From contig NZ_LOKX01000035.1 of the NCBI RefSeq assembly GCF_002211285.1, forward strand, positions 124,001 to 188,000: 64,000 bases of DNA, given 5' to 3'. This DNA comes from Rhizobium sp. R635 (GTDB lineage: Bacteria; Pseudomonadota; Alphaproteobacteria; Rhizobiales; Rhizobiaceae). Positions within the stretch are counted from its first letter, which is position 1. Each line of letters begins with the position of its first letter. The notes beneath the pieces are model-generated. The model made no database searches and was not told the origin of the DNA. It was given only the letters and a program-made list of their open reading frames with translations. A program made the translations under genes and the position numbers. Positions 42,888 to 51,851 of the stretch are shown here, piece by piece.

Positions 42888-43907
42888 TCACTTCTTCCCG
42901 TCCGCCGGCGCCTCTTTCCGGTGGCGCGGCAGCAGTGATTTGATGTACCGCCACGTCGGCGAGACGACGTAGCCTGCGAGCGGGATTGCGATCAGACCGA
43001 TGACAATACCGACGATGCCCGCCCCTGCGGCCTCGACGATCCAGCGCAGCACGGAAGGCAGAACGGGAACAGCATGCGCGGTCGCCTCGCCGGCATCATG
43101 GATCAGATGCGCAAGACCGCCCGCCCCATAGGTTTCGAGGCCGTGAACGATGATACCGCCACCGACCCAGATCATGGCGGCCGTTCCCACGATGCCGAGG
43201 ACTTTCAGAAAATAAGGCATGCCAGTGACGAGCCCCCTTCCGATCGAACGCAAGACCGCGCCCATCGAAGATGCCGTGCGGACACGCGCCAGCATCAAGC
43301 CCAGATCATCGGCCTTCACGATAAGCGCCACGCCGCCATAGACAGCGGCAGTTATGCCCATTCCAACGACGGCAAGGATGATGGCCTGGGTAACCATGCC
43401 GCCTGAGGGCACCGCGCCGAGTGTGATCGCCATGATTTCGGCCGACAGGATGAAATCCGTCTTGATCGCGCCGGCAACTTTCTCGTCTTCTATCGATCTG
43501 GGATCGAGGCTCGTTGCCTCGAGGGCCGCCTCGTGAGCATGAGCCGCATGCGGCATGACCAGCCCGTAGACTTTTTCCACGCCCTCGTAGCAGAGATAAA
43601 GTCCGCCGATCATCAGCAGCGGTGTGATCGCCTGCGGTGCGACAAGGCTCAGGACGAGTGCTGCGGGGAGCAGGATCAGAAGCTTGTTCTTCAGCGAGCC
43701 CAGCGCGATCTTGCCGATGATCGGCAGTTCGCGTGCCGCCGAAAATCCGGTGACATAGCGGGGCGTGACCGCTGCATCGTCAATGACGACGCCAGCCGCT
43801 TTCGCGCCTGCCTTGGCAGCCTGACCGGCAATATCGTCGAGCGATGCCGCAGCCAACTTGGCCAATGCCGCGATATCATCAAGAAGGGCGATCAGGCCAA
43901 CACTCAT
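42888..43907 (-). CDS. DUF808 family membrane protein (YedI type)
   Basis: 339 residues. It starts SVGLIALLDDIAALAKLAAA, the DUF808 head, followed by about eight hydrophobic segments such as KLLILLPAALVLSLVAPQAI and VGMGITAAVYGGVALIVKAD. GSLKNKLLILLPAA and HAAHAHEAALEATSLDPRSI are family features. Function unknown; the family is linked to stress in enterobacteria. Its leader contains the interspersed repeat at 43967. Confidence 0.88.
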   Translation of the reverse strand: MSVGLIALLDDIAALAKLAAASLDDIAGQAAKAGAKAAGVVIDDAAVTPRYVTGFSAARELPIIGKIALGSLKNKLLILLPAALVLSLVAPQAITPLLMIGGLYLCYEGVEKVYGLVMPHAAHAHEAALEATSLDPRSIEDEKVAGAIKTDFILSAEIMAITLGAVPSGGMVTQAIILAVVGMGITAAVYGGVALIVKADDLGLMLARVRTASSMGAVLRSIGRGLVTGMPYFLKVLGIVGTAAMIWVGGGIIVHGLETYGAGGLAHLIHDAGEATAHAVPVLPSVLRWIVEAAGAGIVGIVIGLIAIPLAGYVVSPTWRYIKSLLPRHRKEAPADGKK

Positions 43908-43966
43908 TCGAGCCTCCGTCGAAAGGCAGATTTACACAGAAAACGGGAAATCCATTACCCGAGACC

Positions 43967-43996
43967 TACTGCATAATTCCTTAAATCGAAATCGAT
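43967..43996. repeat. Interspersed repeat, copy A
   Basis: A 30-base word beginning TACTGCATAATTCCTTAAAT, 28 of 30 identical to 62748-62777. The likeness fades downstream but a longer copy, with ATTTAAACTGTTGCAGC and GGAAGCGCGC, may extend to about 44070. The word contains the inverted pair ATCGA/TCGAT. I recall very similar intergenic repeats in R. leguminosarum and R. etli genomes. Confidence 0.7.
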
Positions 43997-44087
43997 CCAA
44001 GGATAAAATCGTTCAGTAATTTAAACTGTTGCAGCATCCCTCGCGTCGATAGAAGGAAGCGCGCATCGGAAAATCCTGGCGCAGGCG

Positions 44088-45557
44088 CTAAAGCGGCAAC
44101 ACCGCTGCCGCGAGCTCCTCCGCCGTCAGCCCCTTGCCGGCGCGATGGCCGGCCTGCCCATGCAGCCAGACACCGGCGGCCGCGGCCTCGAAGGCCGGCA
44201 GGCCCTGGGCGAGCAATCCGCCGATGATGCCGGCAAGCACGTCGCCGGAGCCGGCCGTGGCGAGCCATGCCGGGGCATTGGTGTTGATGAGCGCACGCCC
44301 GTCCGGCGAGGCGATGACGGTATCGGCCCCCTTATAAACGATCGCGGCATTGGCGCGGCGGGCGGCGGCCACTGCCTTGTCCACCTTGCCGAGCGATTTG
44401 TCGCCGCCGATATCGGGAAAGAGCCGCGTGAATTCGCCCTCGTGCGGCGTCAGCACCAGACGCGGCTCGCCGCGGAAAAGGTCATAGAGCTCATGCGGAT
44501 CGTCCTTGAACGAGGAGATGCCATCGGCATCGAGCACCAGCCGGCGTTCGGCAAAGGCCTTGACGAAACCCCGCGCCCTGGCGCCGATACCGAAGCCGGG
44601 ACCGAGGATGAAGGTCTGCATCCGTCGGTCGGAGAGCCAGTCTTCGAGCTCGGCTTCATCGTCGACCGCGTGCAGCATCACGGCAGTCAGATGGGCCGCA
44701 TTCGCAGCCATCGCCGCCCGGGGCGCTGCGATCGTCACAAGGCCGGCGCCGGCCTTCAGGCCGGAGATGGCCGACATGCGCGCGGCGCCCGTCTTGTCAG
44801 CCTCGCCTGAGAAGACCACCAGATGGCCGCGCTTATATTTGTGTGTTTCCAGATGCTCGGCCGGCAGCACCCCTTTCCAGGCCTCGGGCGTGTTCTCGGC
44901 GACGATACCGCTTGCCTCGGCCCTGATGATGCGGGCGGGAATGCCGATATCGAACACCTCCAGCTCACCGCAAAGCTCCCTGCCCGGCATCAGGAGATGA
45001 CCGGGCTTGCGCGTCATGAAGGTGATGGTGTTATGCGCTGCGAAGGCCGCGCCCAGCACCTTGCCGGTGCGGCCATCGATGCCGGACGGGAGATCGATGG
45101 CGAGCACGGGAAGGCCGGCCTCGGCGACGCGCCCGATCAAAGCACGCACATCCTCCGGCACCTCGCGGGTAAGCCCCGCACCGAACAGGCCGTCGATGAC
45201 GACGTCGCCGGTTGCGGGCCGGTAGAGGCCGAGTCCCTGCCCCTTCAATGCGCAGCCGGCGCGGGCGCGGGCGGCATCGCCCCTCCGCCGGGAGGGATCA
45301 CCGAGATGGAAGAGCGCCACCGCCGCCCCGCTCTCCCGCAGATGTCTTGCCGCGACATAGGCATCGCCGCCATTGTTGCCGGGGCCGCAGAGCACGACGA
45401 AACGCAGAGAGCCTGGATACAGCCGCAGCGCGGCTGCCGCGACGGCAGCACCCGCCCTCTCCATAAGGCCGAAAGAATCGATACCCGATGCGGCGGCGGC
45501 CGCATCTACGGCGGCCATTTCAGCGGGCGTGACGAGAAGGTCGGACAGATCGCTCAT
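44088..45557 (-). CDS. nnr: Bifunctional NAD(P)HX epimerase/dehydratase
   Basis: 489 residues from ATG 45557. The N-terminal epimerase (YjeF) half shows LCGPGNNGGDAYVAARHL near residue 62 and IDLPSGIDGRTGKVLG. The C-terminal ATP/ADP-dependent dehydratase half shows LTPHEGEFTRLFPDIGG and TAGSGDVLAGIIGGLLAQGL (ribokinase-like). It repairs NAD(P)H that has been hydrated by heat or by side reactions. The promoter probably lies in the AT-rich gap shared with glnB. Confidence 0.94.
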   Translation of the reverse strand: MSDLSDLLVTPAEMAAVDAAAAASGIDSFGLMERAGAAVAAAALRLYPGSLRFVVLCGPGNNGGDAYVAARHLRESGAAVALFHLGDPSRRRGDAARARAGCALKGQGLGLYRPATGDVVIDGLFGAGLTREVPEDVRALIGRVAEAGLPVLAIDLPSGIDGRTGKVLGAAFAAHNTITFMTRKPGHLLMPGRELCGELEVFDIGIPARIIRAEASGIVAENTPEAWKGVLPAEHLETHKYKRGHLVVFSGEADKTGAARMSAISGLKAGAGLVTIAAPRAAMAANAAHLTAVMLHAVDDEAELEDWLSDRRMQTFILGPGFGIGARARGFVKAFAERRLVLDADGISSFKDDPHELYDLFRGEPRLVLTPHEGEFTRLFPDIGGDKSLGKVDKAVAAARRANAAIVYKGADTVIASPDGRALINTNAPAWLATAGSGDVLAGIIGGLLAQGLPAFEAAAAGVWLHGQAGHRAGKGLTAEELAAAVLPL

Positions 45558-45796
45558 GGCCCTATTCAATTCAAAAAACGCCTAAAAAACAACCGCCCAG
45601 CACAACAAACAGAAGCACTCAATTTATGCATTTGCCTATATTTTAATCTCAATGGACCATATTTTCGTAATTGCGAATACGTGTGGATTTTCCGGCTTTC
45701 GATATGATTTTGATCGGCAGACGAAAGTTTTCCCATATCTCCGTCACCAAAACGACATAGAATCCCCCGCAAACGCACCGGTTTCGTCAAAAACGG

Positions 45797-45816
45797 CATC
45801 TTTTTTCGAAAAGATG
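45797..45816 (+). other. Short perfect stem-loop upstream of the sigma54 promoter
   Basis: CATCTTTT (45797-45804), loop TTCG, AAAAGATG (45809-45816). An 8-bp stem with a TTCG tetraloop, 10 bases before the -24 element. It may end a transcript from further upstream on either strand or be a protein-binding site. Confidence 0.5.
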
Positions 45817-45826
45817 GATTTCAAAC

Positions 45827-45842
45827 TGGCATGATATCTGCA
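45827..45842 (+). promoter_or_regulatory. Sigma54 (-24/-12) promoter of glnB
   Basis: TGGCATGATATCTGCA: GG, ten bases, GC, as needed for RpoN (consensus TGGCAC-N5-TTGCA). Transcription would start near 45853, 50 bases before the glnB ATG. glnB of rhizobia is known to be transcribed from an NtrC-dependent promoter. Confidence 0.82.
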
Positions 45843-45902
45843 TCATATCCGGCGAGCGGGAACGGTCCTGCCATAACGGGAGAAGCGGAGAGACATTTTC
45901 TC

Positions 45903-46241
45903 ATGAAAAAGATCGAAGCGATCATAAAGCCCTTCAAGCTGGACGAAGTGAAGGAAGCCCTTCAGGAAGTCGGCCTGCAGGGTATCACAGTCACGGAAGC
46001 CAAAGGCTTCGGCCGTCAGAAGGGCCACACGGAACTCTACCGCGGAGCCGAATACGTCGTCGACTTCCTGCCGAAGGTAAAAGTCGAGGTCGTTCTGGCC
46101 GACGAAAACGCGGAAGCCGTCATCGACGCGATCCGCAAGGCGGCGCAGACCGGCCGCATCGGCGACGGAAAGATCTTCGTCTCCAATGTCGAAGAAGTTA
46201 TCCGCATCCGTACCGGCGAGACCGGCATAGACGCCATCTGA
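45903..46241 (+). CDS. glnB: Nitrogen regulatory protein PII
   Basis: 112 residues from ATG 45903 with GGAGAG upstream. The T-loop GHTELYRGAEYVVDFLPKVK carries Tyr51, the uridylylation site; the B-loop is AAQTGRIGDGKIFV and the ending is TGETGIDAI. PII senses 2-oxoglutarate and ATP/ADP and controls NtrB and glutamine synthetase adenylylation. It is followed by glnA after 89 bases, the usual glnBA operon. Confidence 0.98.
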   Translation: MKKIEAIIKPFKLDEVKEALQEVGLQGITVTEAKGFGRQKGHTELYRGAEYVVDFLPKVKVEVVLADENAEAVIDAIRKAAQTGRIGDGKIFVSNVEEVIRIRTGETGIDAI

Positions 46242-46330
46242 GCCACTTTGCCAATCGCGCAAAGTCCGATACCGTCATCGCGAAATCGAACACCTACCTA
46301 TTGTCATTGCAAATCGGAGGAACGTATTTA

Positions 46331-47740
46331 ATGGCGACCGCAAGCGAAATTCTGAAGCAGATCAAGGAAAACGACGTGAAGTTCGTCGATCTGCGCTTCA
46401 CCGACCCGAAGGGCAAACTGCAGCATGTGACGATGGACGTCGTCTGCGTCGACGAAGACATGTTCGCTGACGGCGTGATGTTCGACGGCTCCTCGATCGG
46501 TGGCTGGAAGGCCATCAACGAATCCGACATGGTGCTGATGCCCGATACCGAGACGGTGCATATGGACCCGTTCTTCGCTCAGTCGACCATGGTCATCATG
46601 TGCGATATCCTCGATCCGGTTTCCGGCGAGGCCTACAACCGCGATCCGCGCGGCACCGCCAAGAAGGCCGAAGCCTATCTCAAGGCATCCGGCATCGGCG
46701 ACACGATCTTCGTCGGCCCCGAAGCCGAATTCTTCGTTTTCGACGACGTCAAGTACAAGGCCGATCCCTACAATACCGGCTTCAAGCTCGATTCGACCGA
46801 ACTGCCGTCGAACGACGACACCGATTACGAAACCGGCAACCTCGGCCATCGCCCGCGCGTCAAGGGCGGCTATTTCCCGGTTCCTCCTGTCGACAGCGCC
46901 CAGGACATGCGCTCGGAGATGCTGACGGTGCTCTCGGAAATGGGCGTCGTCGTCGAAAAGCATCACCATGAAGTGGCTGCCGCCCAGCACGAACTCGGCA
47001 TCAAGTTCGACACGCTGGTGCGCAACGCCGACAAGATGCAGATCTACAAATATGTCGTGCATCAGGTGGCGAACGCCTACGGCAAGACGGCGACCTTCAT
47101 GCCGAAGCCGATTTTCGGCGACAACGGCTCGGGCATGCACGTGCACCAGTCGATCTGGAAGGGCGGCAAGCCGACCTTCGCCGGCGACGAATATGCAGGC
47201 CTTTCGGAAAGCTGCCTCTACTATATCGGCGGCATCATCAAGCATGCCAAGGCGATCAACGCCTTCACCAATCCGTCGACGAACTCCTACAAGCGTCTCG
47301 TCCCGGGTTATGAAGCGCCGGTCCTGCTGGCCTATTCGGCCCGCAACCGCTCGGCATCCTGCCGCATTCCGTTCGGCTCCAACCCGAAGGCCAAGCGCGT
47401 CGAAGTCCGCTTCCCGGATCCGACCGCCAACCCCTACCTCGCCTTCGCCGCCATGCTGATGGCCGGCCTCGACGGCATCAAGAACAAGATCCATCCCGGC
47501 AAGGCCATGGACAAGGATCTCTACGACCTGCCGCCGAAGGAGCTGAAGAAAATCCCGACCGTCTGCGGCTCGTTGCGCGAAGCGCTCGAAAGCCTCGACA
47601 AGGACCGCAAGTTCCTGACGGCAGGCGGCGTCTTCGATGACGACCAGATCGACGCCTTCATCGAACTGAAGATGGCGGAAGTGATGCGTTTCGAAATGAC
47701 GCCGCACCCGGTCGAATACGACATGTACTACTCGGCCTGA
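46331..47740 (+). CDS. glnA: Glutamine synthetase, type I
   Basis: 469 residues from ATG 46331 with GGAGGA upstream. It makes glutamine from glutamate and ammonia. Motifs: MFDGSSIGGWKAI, VGPEAEFFVFDDV, VEKHHHEVAAAQHELGIKFD (metal and glutamate site), KPIFGDNGSGMHVHQSIWKG and the adenylylation site DLYDLPPKELKK (Tyr near residue 398). It is a dodecameric GSI controlled by GlnE. A rho-independent terminator follows. Confidence 0.98.
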   Translation: MATASEILKQIKENDVKFVDLRFTDPKGKLQHVTMDVVCVDEDMFADGVMFDGSSIGGWKAINESDMVLMPDTETVHMDPFFAQSTMVIMCDILDPVSGEAYNRDPRGTAKKAEAYLKASGIGDTIFVGPEAEFFVFDDVKYKADPYNTGFKLDSTELPSNDDTDYETGNLGHRPRVKGGYFPVPPVDSAQDMRSEMLTVLSEMGVVVEKHHHEVAAAQHELGIKFDTLVRNADKMQIYKYVVHQVANAYGKTATFMPKPIFGDNGSGMHVHQSIWKGGKPTFAGDEYAGLSESCLYYIGGIIKHAKAINAFTNPSTNSYKRLVPGYEAPVLLAYSARNRSASCRIPFGSNPKAKRVEVRFPDPTANPYLAFAAMLMAGLDGIKNKIHPGKAMDKDLYDLPPKELKKIPTVCGSLREALESLDKDRKFLTAGGVFDDDQIDAFIELKMAEVMRFEMTPHPVEYDMYYSA

Positions 47741-47755
47741 TCGGCCCGAACACGG

Positions 47756-47780
47756 AAAGCCCCGGTCCCGCCGGGGCTTT
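47756..47780 (+). terminator. Rho-independent terminator of glnBA
   Basis: AAAGCCCCGG (47756-47765), loop TCCCG, CCGGGGCTTT (47771-47780): a perfect 10-bp stem starting 16 bases after the glnA stop. Confidence 0.88.
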
Positions 47781-47901
47781 CGCCTCCCAGGTCACGGACG
47801 GCAGATGGCGAGGACATGACGTTCATGTGACGAACGGCGCTCAAAAATCTTGATTTATGGAGCGCCAATCACCAACTTTGGTGATGAAAGGAAGTCGTAC
47901 C

Positions 47902-48231
47902 ATGAAAGAAAGAGTTGCAAAGTTCAGTATTGGCGAAGTGGTCCGGCATAAGGTTTTTCCGTTTCGCGGCGTCATCTTCGACGTCGATCCGGAGTTCGCG
48001 AATACGGAAGAATGGTGGAATTCGATTCCTGCCGAGGTGCGTCCGAGCAAGGACCAGCCCTTCTATCACCTGCTCGCCGAAAATGACGAAAGCGAATATG
48101 TCGCTTATGTCTCCGAGCAGAACCTTGTGAACGACGAAAGCGGTACGCCGCTTCGCAATCCGCAGATCTACCAGATTTTCGATCAGGCCCCGTCCGGGCA
48201 GCTCAAACCCAAGATGAGTTTCGCCCATTGA
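47902..48231 (+). CDS. hspQ: Heat-shock protein HspQ
   Basis: 109 residues from ATG 47902 with AAAGGAAG upstream. Family hallmarks: KFSIGEVVRHKVFPFRGVIF at the start, then PEFANTEEWWNSIP and QPFYHLLAENDESEYVAYVS, and EQNLVNDESG. HspQ binds hemimethylated oriC, promotes DnaA turnover and activates Lon in enterobacteria; the role in rhizobia is inferred. It is a single-gene unit with its own terminator. Confidence 0.95.
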   Translation: MKERVAKFSIGEVVRHKVFPFRGVIFDVDPEFANTEEWWNSIPAEVRPSKDQPFYHLLAENDESEYVAYVSEQNLVNDESGTPLRNPQIYQIFDQAPSGQLKPKMSFAH

Positions 48232-48256
48232 TATCGGTCTGACTGCTGAATGAACC

Positions 48257-48284
48257 AAGGCCTCGCATCTCCCAGCGGGGCCTT
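48257..48284 (+). terminator. Rho-independent terminator of hspQ
   Basis: AAGGCCTCGC (48257-48266) with GCGGGGCCTT (48275-48284), a 10-bp stem with one G-T pair, followed by TTTCTTT. Confidence 0.85.
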
Positions 48285-48323
48285 TTTCTTTGCGCGATGG
48301 CGGGCACATCCTTGTGCAACAAA

Positions 48324-48346
48324 AAACCCGGCGCGAAGCCGGGTTT
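48324..48346 (-). terminator. Rho-independent terminator of the IalB-like gene
   Basis: AAACCCGGC (48324-48332), loop, GCCGGGTTT (48338-48346). On the minus strand it is followed by TTTTTTG-like residues (complement of AAAAAA at 48321-48326). It lies 23 bases after the stop of the gene at 48369. Confidence 0.85.
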
Positions 48347-48368
48347 CTGTTCAAGCCTGTCGGCTGAA

Positions 48369-49019
48369 TTACTGCGCCTTGGCTGCCTTCTGGGCGTCTT
48401 CCAGCTTCTTGCGGGCTTCCTCGGCCTTCTTCTGCATGCCTTCCTGCAGGCTGCGCTGGGTCTCAGCAAGCTTGGATTCGGAGACTGGTTCGCCGTCATA
48501 AGCGCCGGTGAAGCCTTCGAGCGAGATCTTGATCGGGGTCGGGGCACGGCGGAAGTTGATCGAGGTGAAGATCACGTCGCTGCCCTTCTTGAGGCTGGCG
48601 ATCATCGCGTCGGTCAGCGGAACTTCGGCGGTGCACTTGTCCGGCAGGCAGACGACGTAGTCGAGCTTCTGACCCTTGCCACCGTCGATCTGCATCATGA
48701 TGCCCGGGGGAATCAGGCGCGCGCTGGGGACGGAAACCTGGAGGAGCTTGCGGTTGATCTTGCCGGAAACCGAGATCAGACCGGCAGCCGTGACGAATTG
48801 ACCACCATTGGCAAGGATCAGGTTCTGGACGACGCAGATGTCGTTGTCTTCCTGCTTGCTGCAGGTCTTGTACCAACCGAGCTTGGGCGCGCCGACACCT
48901 TGGGCCGGCGCCTGCGCCGCCGCATCCTGTGCGAAGGAGGAGACCGGTGCCGAAGCGCCGAACACCACTGCCAGAACGGACAGTGCTGCCCGCATTTTCT
49001 TTTCAGACTTGAACATCAT
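48369..49019 (-). CDS. IalB-family (invasion-associated locus B) secreted protein
   Basis: 216 residues from ATG 49019 (ATG 49016 equally good) with AGGAGA upstream. Signal peptide MRAALSVLAVVFGASAPVSS, cleaved after FAQ. Core: GWYKTCSKQEDNDICVVQNL, LDYVVCLPDKCTAEVPLTD and FTSINFRRAPTPIKISLEGF, with the two Cys pairs of the family. The C-terminal 45 residues form an Ala/Lys/Glu coiled coil, an addition to the minimal IalB domain. Family members occur in the periplasm of Bartonella and rhizobia, role unclear outside Bartonella. Confidence 0.88.
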   Translation of the reverse strand: MMFKSEKKMRAALSVLAVVFGASAPVSSFAQDAAAQAPAQGVGAPKLGWYKTCSKQEDNDICVVQNLILANGGQFVTAAGLISVSGKINRKLLQVSVPSARLIPPGIMMQIDGGKGQKLDYVVCLPDKCTAEVPLTDAMIASLKKGSDVIFTSINFRRAPTPIKISLEGFTGAYDGEPVSESKLAETQRSLQEGMQKKAEEARKKLEDAQKAAKAQ

Positions 49020-49303
49020 AACGAATTCCGTCTCCTGATATCCGTTCGGAGCAGCGACGTGCCGCCCCAACCATCGGGTCGTTCGGCACTCCACCTCATG
49101 GAAAAATAAGGCAAATGCATGACCCCGAAACTTCGGGTTCACCTGTTACATCGCAGCGTTCAAGATATCCAGCATTTCTTTGGCAATTCGGGCAGCAATT
49201 TCGTCGCCAGGCCAAAGAAATGGCGTCTACGTGTTGGAATCGGTCGACCAGATGGTAATCTCGCGGTGAATCATGCCCGTTTTCACGGATCAAGGATTGC
49301 TGA

Positions 49304-51109
49304 ATGCTCCGGATTGTCGTCCCCCTCGTCCTTTCGCTGCTGCTTTGCGGCACTGTTGCTGCCGAACCGCTGCACGGTATTGCGATGCATGGCGAGCCGG
49401 CCCTGCCGCCTGACTACAAGCACTTCCCTTACGTCAATCCGGACGTCAAGAAAGGCGGCAAGATCACTTACGGCGTCGTCGGCACCTTCGACAATCTCAA
49501 CCCCTTCATCCTGAAGAGCATGCGCACGACGGCGCGCGGCATGTGGGACCCCGAGTATGGCAATCTCGTCTACGATTCGCTGATGCAGCGCTCCAGGGAC
49601 GAGCCCTTCACGCTTTACGGCCTGCTTGCCGAAACCGTCGAATGGGACGAGGCTAGGAGCTTCATCCAGTTCAACCTCAACCCGAAGGCGAAATGGTCCG
49701 ACGGCCAGCCGGTGACGCCTGAAGACGTGATGTTCACCTTCGATCTGTTGCGCGACAAGGGCCTGCCGCGTTATTCGATCCCGCTGAAAACCGTCGCCAA
49801 GATGGAAAAGGCCGGCGAGTATAGCGTGCGTTTGACCTTCAACGATGAAGCTAACCGCGAGACGCCGCTGATCTTGGGCCTTTTCCCGGTGCTTCCAAAA
49901 CATGCGCTCGATCCCGAAACCTTCGACCGCACGTCGTTGACGCCGCCGGTCGGTTCCGGTCCCTACAAGGTAAAGACGATAAAGCCTGGTGAAAGCATCA
50001 CCTATGAGCGTGATCCGAACTATTGGGGCAAAGACATTCCCGCCAAGATCGGCACCGACAATTACGACCAGATCACCGTCCAATATTTCCTACAGGACAC
50101 CTCGCTGTTCGAGGCCTTCAAGAAGGGCGACGTAGACCTCTATCCTGAGGGTAATCCCGGCCATTGGGCCAATGCTTATGATTTCCCCGCCGCCACCTCC
50201 GGGGCTGTGATCAAGGACGTGTTTACGCCGAAACTGCCGAGCGGCATGTTCGGCTTCGTGTTCAACACGCGCCGGCCGATTTTTGCCGATCCAAAAGTGC
50301 GTGAAGGCCTGTCGCTGGTGTTCGATTTCGAGTGGGCGAATAAGAACCTCTATTCCGGCGCCTATAAGCGAACGCAGAGCTTCTGGCAGAATTCCGAGCT
50401 TTCGAGCTTCGGCATTCCGGCCAGTGCGGCCGAGCTTGCCCTGCTCGGGCCGATCAAGGACAAAATCGCGCCCGCGATCCTCGACGGCACCTATAAGCTG
50501 CCAGTCACCGACAGCTCCGGTCGCGACCGCAACGTGCTGAAGCAGGCTGTCGATCTGTTGAAACGGGGCGGTTACACGATTCAGGGCGGCAAGATGGCCG
50601 ATGCCTCGGGTCATCAGCTCGCCTTCGAAATCATGACGCAGAATGCCGACCAAGAGAAACTTGCCATCGCCTATCAGCGTTCGCTGCAGACGATCGGCAT
50701 TACCGTTTCGATCCGCACGGTCGATGATTCGCAATATCAAAGTCGGACGAACAGCCGTGATTATGACATGATCATCAAGGCCTATGTGTCAACGCTGTCG
50801 CCTGGAATAGAGCAGGTCGGTCGCTGGTCGTCAGCCGTGCGTGCAAAGGAGGGTAACGACACCTTTGCCGGCGCCAACGATCCCGATCTCGACACGCTGA
50901 TCGACCATCTACTGAGAGTGCGCTCGACGGAAGAGTTCACCGCGGCCGTGCGCGCCTACGACCGACTGCTACTTTCGGGCCATTACGTGCTGCCACTTTA
51001 TCATATCGGCCAGCAATGGGTGGCGCGCAGCAAGCGCATCGGCCATCCCGATACGATGCCGCTTTACGGCTATCAGCTGCCGGTATGGTGGGATGCGAGC
51101 GTGCAGTAA
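49304..51109 (+). CDS. Extracellular solute-binding protein, family 5 (YejA-like)
   Basis: 601 residues. Signal peptide LRIVVPLVLSLLLCGTVAAE. Core begins HGIAMHGEPALPPDYKHFPY and VKKGGKITYGVVGTFDNLNP, followed by GLLAETVEWDEARSFIQFNL, the signature of peptide-binding proteins, and in particular of YejA. The rest of a yej operon (permeases, ATPases) is absent, and the following genes are unrelated. Base composition is slightly less GC-biased in the third codon position. Substrate presumably oligopeptides such as microcin C-like compounds. Confidence 0.9.
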   Translation: MLRIVVPLVLSLLLCGTVAAEPLHGIAMHGEPALPPDYKHFPYVNPDVKKGGKITYGVVGTFDNLNPFILKSMRTTARGMWDPEYGNLVYDSLMQRSRDEPFTLYGLLAETVEWDEARSFIQFNLNPKAKWSDGQPVTPEDVMFTFDLLRDKGLPRYSIPLKTVAKMEKAGEYSVRLTFNDEANRETPLILGLFPVLPKHALDPETFDRTSLTPPVGSGPYKVKTIKPGESITYERDPNYWGKDIPAKIGTDNYDQITVQYFLQDTSLFEAFKKGDVDLYPEGNPGHWANAYDFPAATSGAVIKDVFTPKLPSGMFGFVFNTRRPIFADPKVREGLSLVFDFEWANKNLYSGAYKRTQSFWQNSELSSFGIPASAAELALLGPIKDKIAPAILDGTYKLPVTDSSGRDRNVLKQAVDLLKRGGYTIQGGKMADASGHQLAFEIMTQNADQEKLAIAYQRSLQTIGITVSIRTVDDSQYQSRTNSRDYDMIIKAYVSTLSPGIEQVGRWSSAVRAKEGNDTFAGANDPDLDTLIDHLLRVRSTEEFTAAVRAYDRLLLSGHYVLPLYHIGQQWVARSKRIGHPDTMPLYGYQLPVWWDASVQ

Positions 51110-51171
51110 ACGCCGCCGAACCGCCGCGGCCCCATGTCTCTCCGGAGACGCATAGAACAAGGAAGACCCTC

Positions 51172-51843
51172 ATGGAGCGTATCACCATCGACGTCGTCTC
51201 GGACGTCGTCTGCCCCTGGTGCTATCTCGGCAAGGCGCGGCTGGAGCTCGCCATCGCCGAAGTGCAGGACGAGATCGGCGTCGACATCAACTGGCGGCCG
51301 TACCGCCTGAATCCGGACTATCCCAAGGAAGGCGTCGACCAGAAGAAGGCGTTGGCGCAGAAGCTCGGCGGCGAGGAGCGCGTGGCGCAGGCGCACAAGA
51401 TGCTCACCGACCTCGGCCGAGAGGTCGGCATCGCCTTCGATTTCGAAGCGATCAAGATCGGCCCGAACACGCTCGACGCCCACCGGCTGGTCCATTGGGC
51501 GATGGTCGAAGGCCGCGAAAAGCAGGACAAGGTCGTCACTGCCCTGTTCAAGGCGAATTTCGAGGAAGGCCGCAATGTCGGCGATCACGCGGTACTGCTC
51601 GATATCGCCGAAAAGGCCGGCCTCGACCGCTCGGTCATCGCCTCGCTGCTGACCTCCGATGCCGATAGCAATCTCGTCACCAGTGAAATCACGGCGGCAC
51701 AGGAGATGGGCGTCAACGGTGTGCCGTTCTTCATCTTCGACCAGCAATATGCCGTCAGCGGCGCGCAGACGCCCGACGTGCTGGCGAATGCGCTGCGCGA
51801 CATCGCCAAGGCAAAGGCCGAGGCGCGGTCGGGGCTGAACTGA
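51172..51843 (+). CDS. DsbA-family oxidoreductase (FrnE-like)
   Basis: 223 residues from ATG 51172, GGAAG upstream. Thioredoxin fold with active site VSDVVCPWCYLGKARLE (CPWC) and cis-Pro loop GVNGVPFFIF. The helical insert between (ALAQKLGGEERVAQAHKMLT) is typical of FrnE, a cytosolic disulfide isomerase-like protein. No signal peptide. The old start at 51016 lies in the preceding gene. Confidence 0.92.
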   Translation: MERITIDVVSDVVCPWCYLGKARLELAIAEVQDEIGVDINWRPYRLNPDYPKEGVDQKKALAQKLGGEERVAQAHKMLTDLGREVGIAFDFEAIKIGPNTLDAHRLVHWAMVEGREKQDKVVTALFKANFEEGRNVGDHAVLLDIAEKAGLDRSVIASLLTSDADSNLVTSEITAAQEMGVNGVPFFIFDQQYAVSGAQTPDVLANALRDIAKAKAEARSGLN

Positions 51844-51851
51844 GTCTATCG

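Larger units (their letters stand above)
45558..45902. other. AT-rich control region of glnB, 345 bases
   Basis: No gene visible. It holds a short stem with TTCG loop (45797-45816), the sigma54 promoter (45827-45842), and from 45560 to 45780 unusually AT-rich DNA without a clear activator pair. GCACCGGTTT at about 45776 resembles one half of an NtrC site only. It also contains the minus-strand leader of the NAD(P)HX repair gene. Confidence 0.6.

Noticed and set aside
45770..45790. An NtrC site before glnB
   Set aside because: Only one half (GCACC) is visible and the second half does not match at the right distance.
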